Shown here: piece by piece, positions 51,585 to 62,761 of the stretch
Position numbering within the stretch: the stretch's first letter is position 1
Layout: the number at the start of each line of letters is the position of its first letter
DNA from: Solibacteraceae bacterium
Lineage (GTDB): Bacteria > Acidobacteriota > Terriglobia > Bryobacterales > Bryobacteraceae
NCBI GenBank assembly: GCA_026984795.1
Contig: JALSRK010000073.1
Coordinates: 1 to 64,000, forward strand
Length of the DNA stretch: 64,000 nucleotides
Reading direction: 5' to 3'
Notes under the pieces: generated by a model
Databases searched by the model: none
Seen by the model: only the letters and a program-made list of their open reading frames with translations
Told to the model about the DNA's origin: nothing
Program-made: the position numbers and the translations under genes

Positions 51585-52367
51585 ATGCCGGAACTGCCCG
51601 AAGCCGAGACGATCGCCCGCACGCTGGCCCGGCGCATCGAGGGCCGGCGGATCGTGGGGGCCGATCTCTACTCGGCGCGGGCGGCGCCGGAGGGGCTGCC
51701 GGAGACGGCCGGTAGAATGGTGAAGAGGGTCCGGCGGTACGGCAAGCAGATCCTCTGGGAGCTGGACCGGGGCCTGCTGTGCTTCGAGCTGCGGATGACC
51801 GGGCTGCTGGTGTGGCGGTCCGAACCCGGCCCCTACACCCGGGCGCGCTTCCGCTTCGCCTCCGGAGCCGTCTCGTTCGACGACATCCGGCAGTTCGGCA
51901 GCGTGCGGTGGTCCTCCGGCGAACTGCCGCCGCTCGGCCCGGACGCGCTGGAGATCCCGGCCGTGGAGTTCCTCAGGCGGCTCGCGGGCCGCCGGGCGCG
52001 GATCAAGCCCCTGCTCACCGACCAGCGGTTCCTCCGGGGCCTGGGCAACATCTACGCCGACGAGATCCTCCACCGGGCGCGGATCCACCCGCTGGCGCCG
52101 GCCGCCGGCCTCGGCGAGGCACGGGCGCGGCGCCTCTACGCCGCCATGCGGGAGGTCCTCGCCGAGGCGATCGCCCTGGGCGGCTCCTCGATTTCGGACT
52201 ACGTGGACGCCGAGGGGCGGCGGGGCCGCTTCCAGGAGCGCCACCGCGTCTACGGGCGGGAGGGAGCGCCGTGCCCGGCCTGCGGCGGGCGCATCCGCCG
52301 CATCGTCGTCGCCGGTCGCGGCACGTGGCTCTGCCCACGCTGCCAGCGGCCGCCCCGGGGCGTCTGA
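51585..52367 (+). CDS. mutM: Formamidopyrimidine-DNA glycosylase
   Basis: Bifunctional base-excision enzyme removing 8-oxoguanine and FapyG. The 260-residue product begins [18 protein letters not shown]; after Met removal Pro1 is the nucleophile and Glu2 the general acid. The conserved lysine is in [11 protein letters not shown] near residue 55. LRMTGLLVW and [18 protein letters not shown] (near 147) are the H2TH-domain features. The zinc finger is [24 protein letters not shown] near 230, with the DNA-binding Arg in GRGT. It lies between the Rieske gene and valS. Confidence 0.95.
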   Translation: MPELPEAETIARTLARRIEGRRIVGADLYSARAAPEGLPETAGRMVKRVRRYGKQILWELDRGLLCFELRMTGLLVWRSEPGPYTRARFRFASGAVSFDDIRQFGSVRWSSGELPPLGPDALEIPAVEFLRRLAGRRARIKPLLTDQRFLRGLGNIYADEILHRARIHPLAPAAGLGEARARRLYAAMREVLAEAIALGGSSISDYVDAEGRRGRFQERHRVYGREGAPCPACGGRIRRIVVAGRGTWLCPRCQRPPRGV

Positions 52368-52418
52368 AACGGCCCCGCGCCGCCTTCCGGATCTCCGAGG
52401 GGGCCGCCGGGGGGCGGA

Positions 52419-52427
52419 TGCTAAAAT
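52419..52427 (+). promoter_or_regulatory. Extended -10 promoter abutting valS
   Basis: TGCTAAAAT ends 13 nt before the ATG. A GGAG lies between the box and the start codon and might act as ribosome-binding site if transcription starts early enough. Otherwise the leader is about 7 nt. Confidence 0.45.
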
Positions 52428-52440
52428 TGGAGTCTCACGG

Positions 52441-55077
52441 ATGGAACTCGAAAAAGTCTATGAACCACAGCGGTTTGAGCCGCATTGGGCCCAGTGGTGG
52501 ATCGACCGGGGCATCTTCAAGGCCAAGGACGATTCCGATGCGCCGGTCTTCTCGCTGGTGATCCCTCCGCCCAACGTCACCGGCAGCCTCCACATGGGCC
52601 ACATGCTGGAGCACACCGAGATCGACATGACGGTGCGCTGGCGGCGGATGCTCGGCTACAACACGCTGTGGCTGCCCGGCACCGACCACGCCGGCATCGC
52701 CACCCAGATGGTGGTGGAGCGGGAGCTCGCCAAGGAGGGGCTGAGCCGGCATGACCTGGGCCGGGAGAAGTTCCTCGAGCGCGTCTGGCAGTGGAAGGAG
52801 CAGTACGGGGGCACGATCGTCAAGCAGATGATCCGGCTGGGGGCCTCCTGCGACTGGTCGCGGGAGCGCTTCACCCTCGACGAGGGCCTCTCCCGGGCCG
52901 TCCGGGAGGTTTTCGTCCGCCTGCATGAGAAGGGCCTGATCTACCGCGGCCAGTACATGATCAACTGGTGCCCGCGGTGCCACACGGCGCTGTCGGATCT
53001 GGAGGTGGTCTACGATCCGACGCCGGGCAACCTGTGGCACATCAAATACCCGCTCAAGGAGAGCGACCGGTACGTCGTCGTGGCCACCACCCGGCCGGAG
53101 ACCATGCTCGGCGACACGGCTTGCGCCGTGCACCCCGACGACGAGCGGTACAAGGACCTGCACGGGGCCACGGTGATCCTGCCGCTGCTCGGCCGGGAGA
53201 TCCCGGTGATCGCCGACCCGATCGCCGACCCGGAGTTCGGCACCGGCGTGGTGAAGGTGACGCCGGCCCACGACCCGAACGACTTCGAGATGGGCAACCG
53301 GCACGATCTGCCGCGGATCAAGGTGATCGACGAGACGGGCAAGATCACCGCCGAGGGCGGCCCCTACGCCGGGCTGGACCGCTTCGAGGCCCGCAAGAAG
53401 GTGGTGGCCGACCTCGAGGCCCAGGGGCTGCTCGTCAAAGTGGAGCCGTACGAGCTCTCGTTGAGCAAGTGCCAGCGCTGCAAGACGCCGGTGGAGCCGC
53501 TGGTCTCCACCCAGTGGTTCGTCAAGACCAAGCCGCTGGCCGAGCCGGCCATCGAAGCGGTGAAGAGCGGGCGCATCCGGTTCATCCCGGAGAACTGGAC
53601 CAAGACCTACTTCGAGTGGATGTACAACATCCGCGACTGGTGCATCTCGCGGCAGCTCTGGTGGGGGCACCGCATCCCCGCCTGGCATTGCAAAGCCTGC
53701 GGGGGCGTTACCGTGGCCCGGGAGACGCCGGAGGAGTGCGCCCAATGCGGCAGCGGCAAGATCGAGCAGGATCCCGACGTGCTGGACACCTGGTTCAGCT
53801 CGGCGCTCTGGCCGTTTTCGACCATGGGCTGGCCGGAGGAGACCGAGGACCTGAAGCGCTTCTACCCGACGTCGCTGCTGATCACCGGCTTCGACATCCT
53901 CTTCTTCTGGGTGGCCCGGATGATCATGATGGGCCTCGAGTTCATGGGAGACGTGCCCTTCCGCGAGGTCTACATCCACGGGCTGGTGCGGGACGCCGAG
54001 AAGCAGAAGATGTCCAAGACCAGGGGCAACGTCATCGATCCGCTCGAGGTGACCGAGAAGTACGGCACCGACGCGGTGCGGATGTCGCTGCTCCAGGGGG
54101 CCGCGCCGGGTACCGACATCGTGCTCACCGAAGAGCGGATGGTCAGCTCCCGGGCCTTCGCCAACAAGATCTGGAACGCGGCGCGGTTCCTGTTCCTCAA
54201 GATGCAGGCCGCGGGCGTCGAGCCGCACATCCCCGATAGCGAGGAGCTCGAAGGGGCGCCCCTCGAGGACCGCTGGCTCTTCTCGCGCCTGAACCGTTGC
54301 GCCGAGCAAGTGAACCAGGCCATCGCCAACTACCGCTACCATGAGGCCGCTCAGACGCTCTGGCACTTCTTCTGGCACGAATTCTGCGACTGGTACGTGG
54401 AGCTGAAGAAGCTGCGGCTGGAGGAGGGCTCGGGCGCGAACCGCGATTGGAAGAACCTGCTCACCGCCTTCGAGACGGCGCTCCGGCTGCTGCATCCGGC
54501 GATGCCCTTCATTACCGAAGAGCTCTGGCAGAGGCTGGCGCAGGGCTCCGAGGGGCAGCCCGTCTCGATCGCCCTGGCCCGGTACCCACAGCCGCGGACG
54601 GAGTGGGCTGACGAGGAGGCGGAACGCCGGATGGAGCTGCTGCAGGAGATCATCGTCTCGGCGCGGAACCTGAGGGCGCAGCTCAAGATCGAGCCCAGGG
54701 AGTTCCTCAACGCCACCCTCTACGCCCGGGACTCGGCGCGGGAAGTGGCCGCCGAGCAGGCCGAGGCGATCCGGCGGCTGGCGCGAATCCATCTCTCGCT
54801 GAGCGAGGAGAAGCCCCCGGAGAAGGGCGTCAAGCGCTCGACGCCGGAGTTCGATCTGGTGCTCGAGGTGCCCGCCGCCCGGGTGGAGGCGCTCAAGAAA
54901 AGCCTGGAGAAGGAGGTGGCGAATCTGGAGCGGCTGGTGGCCAACTCGAAGAAGCAGCTCGCCAACGAGCAGTTCGTCTCCCGGGCGCCGGCGCACGTGG
55001 TGGAGGGCATCCGCAAGAAGCTGGCCGACTACGAAGCCCAGCTCGAGAAGAGCCGGGCGACGCTGGCGGGGCTTTAG
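52441..55077 (+). CDS. valS: Valyl-tRNA synthetase
   Basis: Class I synthetase charging tRNA-Val. The 878-residue product begins [16 protein letters not shown]. The HIGH motif is [15 protein letters not shown] near residue 43. The editing (CP1) domain with [12 protein letters not shown] spans about 190-340. [15 protein letters not shown] lies near 485, and the KMSKS-type loop is [16 protein letters not shown] near 522. The tRNA-binding and C-terminal coiled-coil parts follow, with the arm [19 protein letters not shown] near 825. It converges with the YceI gene, 10 nt apart. Confidence 0.97.
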   Translation: MELEKVYEPQRFEPHWAQWWIDRGIFKAKDDSDAPVFSLVIPPPNVTGSLHMGHMLEHTEIDMTVRWRRMLGYNTLWLPGTDHAGIATQMVVERELAKEGLSRHDLGREKFLERVWQWKEQYGGTIVKQMIRLGASCDWSRERFTLDEGLSRAVREVFVRLHEKGLIYRGQYMINWCPRCHTALSDLEVVYDPTPGNLWHIKYPLKESDRYVVVATTRPETMLGDTACAVHPDDERYKDLHGATVILPLLGREIPVIADPIADPEFGTGVVKVTPAHDPNDFEMGNRHDLPRIKVIDETGKITAEGGPYAGLDRFEARKKVVADLEAQGLLVKVEPYELSLSKCQRCKTPVEPLVSTQWFVKTKPLAEPAIEAVKSGRIRFIPENWTKTYFEWMYNIRDWCISRQLWWGHRIPAWHCKACGGVTVARETPEECAQCGSGKIEQDPDVLDTWFSSALWPFSTMGWPEETEDLKRFYPTSLLITGFDILFFWVARMIMMGLEFMGDVPFREVYIHGLVRDAEKQKMSKTRGNVIDPLEVTEKYGTDAVRMSLLQGAAPGTDIVLTEERMVSSRAFANKIWNAARFLFLKMQAAGVEPHIPDSEELEGAPLEDRWLFSRLNRCAEQVNQAIANYRYHEAAQTLWHFFWHEFCDWYVELKKLRLEEGSGANRDWKNLLTAFETALRLLHPAMPFITEELWQRLAQGSEGQPVSIALARYPQPRTEWADEEAERRMELLQEIIVSARNLRAQLKIEPREFLNATLYARDSAREVAAEQAEAIRRLARIHLSLSEEKPPEKGVKRSTPEFDLVLEVPAARVEALKKSLEKEVANLERLVANSKKQLANEQFVSRAPAHVVEGIRKKLADYEAQLEKSRATLAGL

Positions 55078-55087
55078 GCGGGAACGG

Positions 55088-55690
55088 CTAGGAGCCGCCC
55101 GTCTTCGGCACGGCGATCAGATCGAAGCTGAAATCCATCTCCTTCTTGGTCCCGACCATCCCGAGGGCGGCCTTCGGCGGCTTGATCCCGTAAGCTTTCA
55201 TGTCTACCACGGCCTTGCCGGTGAAGCGCAGCTTTTCCCCCTCCGGCCGCATCTCGACCTCGACGGTGACCGGCCTGGCCACGCCGCGCACCCTGAGCGG
55301 CCCGGTGACGCGGTACTTGCCGTCGCCGAGCGCCTCGATACGCTCGGATTCGAAGATCAGTTCCGGGAACCGCCGCACCTGCATCGCCTTGTTCAAGGCG
55401 TACTCCTGGATGTCTTTCAATTGTTTGGGCTTTACCCACTGGTCCAGACACTCGGCGCTGGCGGCTTCGATCACCAGTCGCACATGGGAGGCTTCGGGGC
55501 GTTCGGGATCGTAGCGCAGGTCACCGCGGTAGCGGTGGTAGACGAAGAGATGCTTCTTGCCGCGCAGGAAACCGGTCTTGTGGACTTCCAGCGCCAGGCG
55601 GGCGCCTTCGGCGGGCTCGATGCGGTACCCGACGGCGGCGGAAAGGGCCGTGCTCAGGATCAATCCGACCGGTAGGAGCCTGCTGCGCAT
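55088..55690 (-). CDS. YceI-like exported lipocalin-fold protein
   Basis: A 200-residue exported protein with signal peptide LLPVGLILSTALSAAVG. The body starts YRIEPAEGARLALEVHKTG and continues with VTGPLRVRGVARPVTVEVEM near residue 128, which matches the YceI signature of a beta-barrel that binds isoprenoid-like lipids. GGGGTGAGGG lies just before the ATG. The SYLF-domain gene precedes it by 36 nt on the same strand, so both may act on lipids in the envelope. The ligand is unknown. Confidence 0.82.
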   Translation of the reverse strand: MRSRLLPVGLILSTALSAAVGYRIEPAEGARLALEVHKTGFLRGKKHLFVYHRYRGDLRYDPERPEASHVRLVIEAASAECLDQWVKPKQLKDIQEYALNKAMQVRRFPELIFESERIEALGDGKYRVTGPLRVRGVARPVTVEVEMRPEGEKLRFTGKAVVDMKAYGIKPPKAALGMVGTKKEMDFSFDLIAVPKTGGS

Positions 55691-55726
55691 CCCTCACCCC
55701 GAATGTTTGTGAATATTATGCCCCAA

Positions 55727-56404
55727 TCACTTGCTCTCACGCGAGGAATAGCGGTTCAAGACGGAGAGCAGCCGCTTTGCCTGGGGCGGCGGCTTCACGC
55801 CTCTGAGGATGATCTCCCGGTTGGTGATCCGGCGGCCGTAAAGCTTTGCATTGTCGTCGTCGGCTGGGCGCAACGTGGCTCCGTCCAGAGAGATGCCCGC
55901 GAAGACGCCCCGGGAGCGGGAATAGGTGAGGATCTCGGCCCGCATCTGGGCGTCGGTCTGGGCGGCGGCAGTACGGCCCAAAGGTCCAGCGGCGGCGCTG
56001 GCGTCGCCACCCACGGTGAACTTGCTGGCCAGCAGCTTCTTTTTGCCCTTCTCGTTCATCACCAGCATGATGACGTCGGTCTCCGAGCCGCCGATCTGGA
56101 GGCCGAAACTCCCGCCTTCGATGCGGACCGCCCCGGGCGCAGTCCACCCAATACCCCTCTTGCCGCGGCAGACGAGGAAGCCCTTGCCGTACTTGGCCCC
56201 GAACATGAAAGCGCCCTTCTTCATGCCGGGGATGACGATGACGCAGTGCGCCTTGTTCAGCAAGTCCTGCGGGATGCTCTTCTCCTTCATGTTCATCGCC
56301 TCTTTGAGCGCCTCGGCGGCGTTCTCCAGACGCTGGAAGACATTGGCTGCCGTGGCGGGCATCAGAGCGGCCACCAGCGTCAGGGCGGCGAGTCGCAGGA
56401 TCAT
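55727..56404 (-). CDS. SYLF (YSC84-like) lipid-binding protein
   Basis: A 225-residue exported protein. A signal peptide occupies residues 1-19 (MILRLAALTLVAALMPATA). The SYLF domain starts VFQRLENAAEALKEAM and contains GAKYGKGFLVCRGKRG and SFGLQIGGSETDVIMLVM, family hallmarks. AAGGAGG lies 9 nt before the ATG at 56404. Longer in-frame starts are rejected because they lack this and the signal peptide would be internal. The domain binds phosphoinositides in eukaryotes; in bacteria its role is unknown. It precedes yceI by 36 nt. Confidence 0.88.
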   Translation of the reverse strand: MILRLAALTLVAALMPATAANVFQRLENAAEALKEAMNMKEKSIPQDLLNKAHCVIVIPGMKKGAFMFGAKYGKGFLVCRGKRGIGWTAPGAVRIEGGSFGLQIGGSETDVIMLVMNEKGKKKLLASKFTVGGDASAAAGPLGRTAAAQTDAQMRAEILTYSRSRGVFAGISLDGATLRPADDDNAKLYGRRITNREIILRGVKPPPQAKRLLSVLNRYSSRESK

Positions 56405-56529
56405 TGTGGCGCACCTCCTTCCGCTCATTGTCGCCGATTCCCCGTGCGGCTGCTTTCTCGGCCGGGGGCCCGGACGATCGAAACGCTGACGCACGGGAAG
56501 AGCAGCTCCGCCGGAGGGGCCGGAACGGT

Positions 56530-57666
56530 TCACCGGCCGAGCAGCCAGAGACCGGCCAGCAGCAGCGCCGTCCCCAGTCCGAATCCCGCCACCGCGACGA
56601 TGACCGTGCTTATCGAATCGCCGGGCTGGACGTCCCATGCCGGGGCGGCGCTCGATCCGACAGTCTGCGGGCCGGCGCCGGCAACCGGCCGCGGCGCGGC
56701 AGAGCGGATATCGGAAGGGGGTGCGGCCGCGGTTCGAGAAGGATGGGCTCGCTGATGCCCTGCCTCGGCTTCGGGTTCGATCGGTGCAAATTCCCCGCGC
56801 GGTGATCCAGGAGGCGTTTCGATGGCATCGAGCGGATCGATCTCGTTGCGGAGGGCCCGCATCAGCTCGTCGCGGAACTCCAGCGCGGTCTGGAACCTCT
56901 TGTGCGGTTCTTTGGCCAGAGCCTTCAGTACCACCAACTCCATGGCGGCCGGGATGTTCGAGTTCCAGCGGCTCGGTGGAGGCACCGGCTGCTCGACGTG
57001 GGCCAACATGATCTCGAATTCGTTGGCCCCGCCGAATGGGCGCCGCCCGGTCAGCGCCTCGAACAGCACCACGCCGACCGCGTAGAGGTCGCTGCGGTGG
57101 TCGGCGTTGGCGAGCCCTTTGACCTGCTCGGGCGCCATGTAGTGCGGGGAGCCCAAGGTGACGCCGGTGCGTGTCAGCCGCGGGTCCGTGACACCCCGCG
57201 CCAACTCGAATCCCGTCAGCTTGACGATGCCGTTTTCGGTGATGCGGATGCTGTCAGCGCTGATGTTACGGTGGATCACGCCCTGGGCGTGGGCGTAGTC
57301 CAGCGCCAGCAGCGTCTGGCTGATGTAGTCCACGGCCCGGCCCAGATCCAGTGGGCCGGAGACTAGTTTCGCCGCCAGCGAGTCGCCTTCCACCCACTCG
57401 CGGGTCATCACCAGCTCGCCGCCCACGCGGCGGGCGGCGTAGAACTGGGCGATGTTCGGATGCTTCAGGCTGGCGTGCAGGCGCGCCTCCCGCAAGACGC
57501 GCTCGATCGCCTCCGAGTCTTCCACCACCGTCGCCGGGATGACCTTCAGGTACTCCATGCGCTGGGTGATCGCGTCCCGGACAAGGTAGGCCGTGCCGTG
57601 CGCGGAGGCGCTGAGGAGCCTGACGAACTCGACTCCTTCGATCTGTTCTCCAACGGTGAATCCCAT
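56530..57666 (-). CDS. Membrane-anchored Ser/Thr kinase homologue lacking catalytic residues
   Basis: A 378-residue protein with a Hanks-type kinase fold (about residues 10-265), a proline- and alanine-rich stretch, and a C-terminal membrane segment (VIVAVAGFGLGTALLLAGLWLL). Structural motifs are kept: Lys41 in EYLKVIP, the alpha-C glutamate in LREARLH, SPHYMAPEQ and SDLYAVGVVLFEALTG. The catalytic loop HRDxKPxN is HRNISADS, so Asp, Lys and Asn are all lost. DFG is GFE. The glycine loop is SASAHG. It is therefore a pseudokinase. The ATG at 57666 begins the domain; a GTG at 57744 would add 26 residues. Confidence 0.85.
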   Translation of the reverse strand: MGFTVGEQIEGVEFVRLLSASAHGTAYLVRDAITQRMEYLKVIPATVVEDSEAIERVLREARLHASLKHPNIAQFYAARRVGGELVMTREWVEGDSLAAKLVSGPLDLGRAVDYISQTLLALDYAHAQGVIHRNISADSIRITENGIVKLTGFELARGVTDPRLTRTGVTLGSPHYMAPEQVKGLANADHRSDLYAVGVVLFEALTGRRPFGGANEFEIMLAHVEQPVPPPSRWNSNIPAAMELVVLKALAKEPHKRFQTALEFRDELMRALRNEIDPLDAIETPPGSPRGEFAPIEPEAEAGHQRAHPSRTAAAPPSDIRSAAPRPVAGAGPQTVGSSAAPAWDVQPGDSISTVIVAVAGFGLGTALLLAGLWLLGR

Positions 57667-57948
57667 GGCTGCTTGCGGTGGATCCTCCCGGTGCCCCGCG
57701 AAACACTCACCGGCTAAGACAATGCACCATCCTTCCCTCTTCACATTCGACGGAATGCTCTGAAATTCCTAGGGGTGAAACGCCTTAACGGGCTCCCGGA
57801 ATTCGTCCTAGTCGAAACTTCCGGTGGCTCGGGCTGCCGGGGAACGCCGCCCGGCCGGCGCTGCGGAGCGGGCAGTCGAAGACCCGGCCGGAGTCCGCGC
57901 CGCCATGATACTCTCGAAACGAATCACTCGAGCTACACAGGAGTTGTT

Positions 57949-59022
57949 ATGCGAGCGTTGTGGATCCTGCTGTTGACCGGCAGCTTGCTGCCCCTTTCCG
58001 CCGCCCGGTTGCGGATCGCCGTTGTCGGCCTCGTCCACTCCCACGTCTGGCACTACTTGGGGGAGATGGCCGCCGGCGGACCCGCTGAGCTGGTCGGCGT
58101 CGCCGAGAGCAATCCCGAACTCGTCGCCGAAGCCAGGAAACTCGGCGTCCGCCAGGAACTCTTCTTCGACGACTACCACCGGCTCCTCGACCAGGCCAAG
58201 CCGGACATCGTGTGGGCCTTTGTGGAGAACAACCGGCACCTGGAGATCGTTCAGGCCTGCGCGCCCAAAGGCATCCACGTCATCTTCGAGAAGCCGCTGG
58301 CGGCGACACTGGCCGGCGCCCGTGAGATCCAGCGTCTGGCGAAGAAACACCACATCTACGTGATGACGAACTACCAGATGGCCTGGTGGCCGTCGAATTA
58401 CGCGGCCAAGCAAAAGGCCGACTCCGGAGCCATCGGCCGCGTCTGGCGGCTGCGGGGCATCGTCGGACACGGCGGCCCGGGTTCCCGCGGACCCCGCAGC
58501 AAATACTTCTTCGCTTGGCTGACAGACCCGGTGCGCAACGGCGGTGGGGCCTTGATCGACTTCGGCTGCTACAACGCGCTCTGGAGCCTCTGGTACCTCG
58601 GCAAACCGGAGAAGGTCTACGCCCACGTGAACCACCTCCGGCCGCAGACCTTCCCGAAGGTGGAGGACAACTCGACGCTGGTCCTCTCCTACAAGAACGG
58701 AGTGGGGATCTTCGAAGGCAGTTGGGATCTGCCCCGCAGTTTCCAGGATCTCGAGGTCTTCGGACTGAAGGGCAGCCTCTACATGACGCGCCGCGGCGTG
58801 AAGATGCGCCTCGGGCGGCGCGGGCCGGAGGAGGATCTGCCCCTCGAGCCGCTGCCTCCGGAGCGGGCCGATCCGGTCGCCTACATCGTGGACGTCGTCC
58901 GGAACCGCAGACCCCTCAGCGGGCTGGTGGCGCTGGACATGAACGTAGACGTCGTCGAGATCCTGGAAGCGGCGAAGCGTTCGGTGGCCACGGGCGCCGC
59001 GGTGAAGCTTCCGCTCCCTTGA
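57949..59022 (+). CDS. Exported Gfo/Idh/MocA-family oxidoreductase
   Basis: A 357-residue NAD(P)-fold oxidoreductase with an N-terminal Sec-type signal (MRALWILLLTGSLLPLSAA) and no twin arginine. The nucleotide-binding start RLRIAVVGLVHSHVWHY lacks a full GxGxxG. The catalytic lysine motif is FEKPLAATLAGA near residue 115. The C-terminal substrate domain has GGGALIDFGCYN near 200. AGGAG lies 5 nt before the ATG. Such exported members usually act on sugars in the periplasm with a tightly bound cofactor. Here Sec export raises the question of how cofactor is loaded. Substrate unknown. Confidence 0.85.
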   Translation: MRALWILLLTGSLLPLSAARLRIAVVGLVHSHVWHYLGEMAAGGPAELVGVAESNPELVAEARKLGVRQELFFDDYHRLLDQAKPDIVWAFVENNRHLEIVQACAPKGIHVIFEKPLAATLAGAREIQRLAKKHHIYVMTNYQMAWWPSNYAAKQKADSGAIGRVWRLRGIVGHGGPGSRGPRSKYFFAWLTDPVRNGGGALIDFGCYNALWSLWYLGKPEKVYAHVNHLRPQTFPKVEDNSTLVLSYKNGVGIFEGSWDLPRSFQDLEVFGLKGSLYMTRRGVKMRLGRRGPEEDLPLEPLPPERADPVAYIVDVVRNRRPLSGLVALDMNVDVVEILEAAKRSVATGAAVKLPLP

Positions 59023-59053
59023 CTCGTGACTCAGCGCGGCCCGGCCCGGCGGC

Positions 59054-60301
<1,248 letters not shown>

Positions 60302-60373
60302 GAGAACCAGGGGAGACCATCAGGATAGCAGACGCCGATGGCTCCCCTGGGCCGCCCGTACGGTGGGCAAGTG

Positions 60374-61906
60374 TTACTGCGACAGCCGCAGGATTTCCGA
60401 CGCCACCCGGTAGAAGGCCTGAGCGAGCTCTCCGCGGTCCGGAGCGAACACGTAGAGGCCTTCCGGCTCGTCGGGGTTGTAAGCCGGACTGCTGGGGTCG
60501 TTGGCCAGGCGCATCATAAGATCGTCGTCCGGCGGGGTCACGGTCCCGGTGGGGTCGCCGAGCCCGATCGCGTAGATGACCACGCTGAGACGCGGGTCTT
60601 GCCGGGCGCGGCGGGCGGCGTTGTCGGCGGCGTTCTTCGACGCGCGGCCGATGCTGATCGGCCGGTCCGGGCGGATCTTGCCGGCGTAGGGGTGTCCGGC
60701 CGGGAACGTGTAGACCGGCTGGTAACCGCGGGTCGAATTGCCGTACTTGTCGTAGTCGGGAATGTAGGCGATGTCCCGCCTCACTTTCCAGCCGTTGCTG
60801 GCGAAGTCGCACCCGTTGCTGTCGGAGATGACCCGCTCGTTGTTGTCGGTCACCGAGTTCGCTTCCATGAAAGTCACCCCGTAAGTGTAGCCTTTGGACC
60901 TGGTCGCGTTGCCCTGGGCGGCGATCACGCCGGTCTTGGGTTGGGGATTCCAGTAGGGGTTCCAGTTCGGGGCGTAATAGGTGCGGTAGCTCTGCCAGGG
61001 CCGCCGGTCATAGCGTTCGCCGTTGGCGTCGCGGCAGGGGCTCGGCTCCATGCTGTAGAGCGAGCTGGTCGAGCTGTAAGGACTCCAGCCATGGCCGTAA
61101 CGCGTGTCGGTGACCGTTTTGACCGGGAAGTCGGCGGTGATGCCGTTCGGCAACCCGTCGGAGAAGAAAACGATGAGGTTCAAGGTGCCGGGCTCGTCGA
61201 TCGCTTGCAGCAGTTCGTAGGCCTTGGAGATGGCCTGGGCGGTACCCGTGCCCCCGGAGCAGTCGATCTGGGCGATCGTGTTGGCGAGGTCCGGCTTGAA
61301 GTTCTGGTCCGGCGGGAACGCTGTCAGGTAGCTCATGCCGAAGGTGATGAGCCCGAGCCGGTCGCGCCCGTTGGCGAACTGGTTGACGAAGAGCTGGGCC
61401 GCGTCTTTCATCGGCTCGCAGGAGTTCGAGGCGTCCATCGATCCGGAACGGTCGAGGACGAGAATGACGTTGACGTCGCGGCGCGAGGCCTTGCCGGCGG
61501 AGCGCACGGTCGAGTGCGTGTAGCCGAAGACCCGCATGAAGTAGAGGCCGACGTCGACGGCCCCTTGAACGTAGACGGTGCGCGTGCGGTAGGCCGTCTC
61601 GGAGACCTGGACGTTGACAGTCTTGTTGGTGGTGTTGAAGAAGCCGTTCGGGAAGTTGGCGTCGAAGAAGGCCTGGGCGCGGGCGATGGCCGAAGCTTCC
61701 TGCTCAGCCAGTGTAAGGCCTTTCGACAGCGACCGCGCCGCCGCGATCGCCGCGGCGTCGGTAGCCGCCACCAGTTTGGCCTTCACCACATAAAGGAAGC
61801 CGGCGTCGATGGCCAGTCCGACCACCGGCACGACCACCAACGTGGACAAGGCGGTGATCATCAGCGCGATGCCGCGCTGGCTCTTTCCTCGCGTAACGGG
61901 TCTCAT
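60374..61906 (-). CDS. TadG-like protein with von Willebrand A domain
   Basis: A 510-residue protein of the Tad pilus group. The N-terminus RGKSQRGIALMITALS and the following hydrophobic segment (about residues 16-40) resemble a TadE/G pilin-like signal. The VWA domain carries the MIDAS motif DRSGSMD near residue 150, with SDGLPNG near 255. A long Tyr/Asn/Ser-rich insertion near 270-400 interrupts the domain. GGGGG lies upstream of the ATG at 61906. Two TadE-like genes lie upstream on the same strand. No TadA, TadB or RcpA is seen in the window. Role in surface attachment is inferred. Confidence 0.85.
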   Translation of the reverse strand: MRPVTRGKSQRGIALMITALSTLVVVPVVGLAIDAGFLYVVKAKLVAATDAAAIAAARSLSKGLTLAEQEASAIARAQAFFDANFPNGFFNTTNKTVNVQVSETAYRTRTVYVQGAVDVGLYFMRVFGYTHSTVRSAGKASRRDVNVILVLDRSGSMDASNSCEPMKDAAQLFVNQFANGRDRLGLITFGMSYLTAFPPDQNFKPDLANTIAQIDCSGGTGTAQAISKAYELLQAIDEPGTLNLIVFFSDGLPNGITADFPVKTVTDTRYGHGWSPYSSTSSLYSMEPSPCRDANGERYDRRPWQSYRTYYAPNWNPYWNPQPKTGVIAAQGNATRSKGYTYGVTFMEANSVTDNNERVISDSNGCDFASNGWKVRRDIAYIPDYDKYGNSTRGYQPVYTFPAGHPYAGKIRPDRPISIGRASKNAADNAARRARQDPRLSVVIYAIGLGDPTGTVTPPDDDLMMRLANDPSSPAYNPDEPEGLYVFAPDRGELAQAFYRVASEILRLSQ

Positions 61907-62115
61907 CGCAACCCCCTCAGGGATAACACTCCGTGTGCTTATCACTTTAACGGCGGCTCTCGCCGCCTGGAATCCGGCCAATGGCGGAATTCCAGCACCA
62001 GTTCCGTCTTAGTACGAAACCTTTCCTTCCCGGCTCGCTGGAAGCCCAACGGCTTTCCTGCCGGTCTGAAAACCGCTCCGGCGTCCGAACCGGAAGCGAT
62101 TCCGCACCCCGGGGC

Positions 62116-62733
62116 TCAATAGATCGTCCGCGAGTAGACGCGAGTCTGCTCGAAGAAGCCCGGGAAACTCAAGTCGGGCGCCTCGGCCACGGCTTCGGCC
62201 ACGTAGGCCAGCTCTCCGGGCTGCAGCGCCAGGATCGAGTTGAACCCGACGGCCCGGGTCCGTACGTCGGTCAGATAGTCCGACATGCTGATCTCGCCTT
62301 TGCTGTCCTTCAGATTGGACGGCGGCTCACCCAGTGCGCTCGGCGAAAGTGCCGCATTGCCGATGATGATCTGCTGGGTGATCACGGGCAGCATGTAGTT
62401 CGTGCATTCCTGCACCTGAAGTCCGCCGGCGGCGCACTCATCGGCGCCGATCATCATCACCCGCGTCAGAATCACCTTTGCGTTTCCGCCGGTGCGGGTC
62501 ATCCCCAGACCGGTGGCCAGGCGCACGATCAGATCCTGATTGCCCGGTTCCGAGAAGTCGACGAACCGGACGAACATGTGTCCGGCGTCGCGGCTGAGCT
62601 GGGTAACCTGAATGCTCCGGCTGAGGTTCATGCCGACGTTGACGGTGCCCAGCAGCAGCGGAAGCAGGAACATCGTCGCCACCGCAAACTCGACGATCGT
62701 GTTGCCTCGTTGTTGCTTCCCTCTCGCACTCAT
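62116..62733 (-). CDS. TadE-like pilus assembly protein
   Basis: A 205-residue pseudopilin-like protein. It begins RGKQQRGNTIVEFAVATMFLLP, where the short basic leader, G-N-x-x-V-E and the following hydrophobic segment are the TadE signature (prepilin peptidase-type site). The exported part has two cysteines (ADECAAGGLQVQEC) that could pair. It sits 28 nt downstream of a second TadE-like gene and 209 nt upstream of tadG. The three appear to form one unit for a Tad-type pilus or related surface structure. Confidence 0.85.
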   Translation of the reverse strand: MSARGKQQRGNTIVEFAVATMFLLPLLLGTVNVGMNLSRSIQVTQLSRDAGHMFVRFVDFSEPGNQDLIVRLATGLGMTRTGGNAKVILTRVMMIGADECAAGGLQVQECTNYMLPVITQQIIIGNAALSPSALGEPPSNLKDSKGEISMSDYLTDVRTRAVGFNSILALQPGELAYVAEAVAEAPDLSFPGFFEQTRVYSRTIY

Positions 62734-62761
62734 GACTCTGCTATCCCTCCCCTGACGCCGG

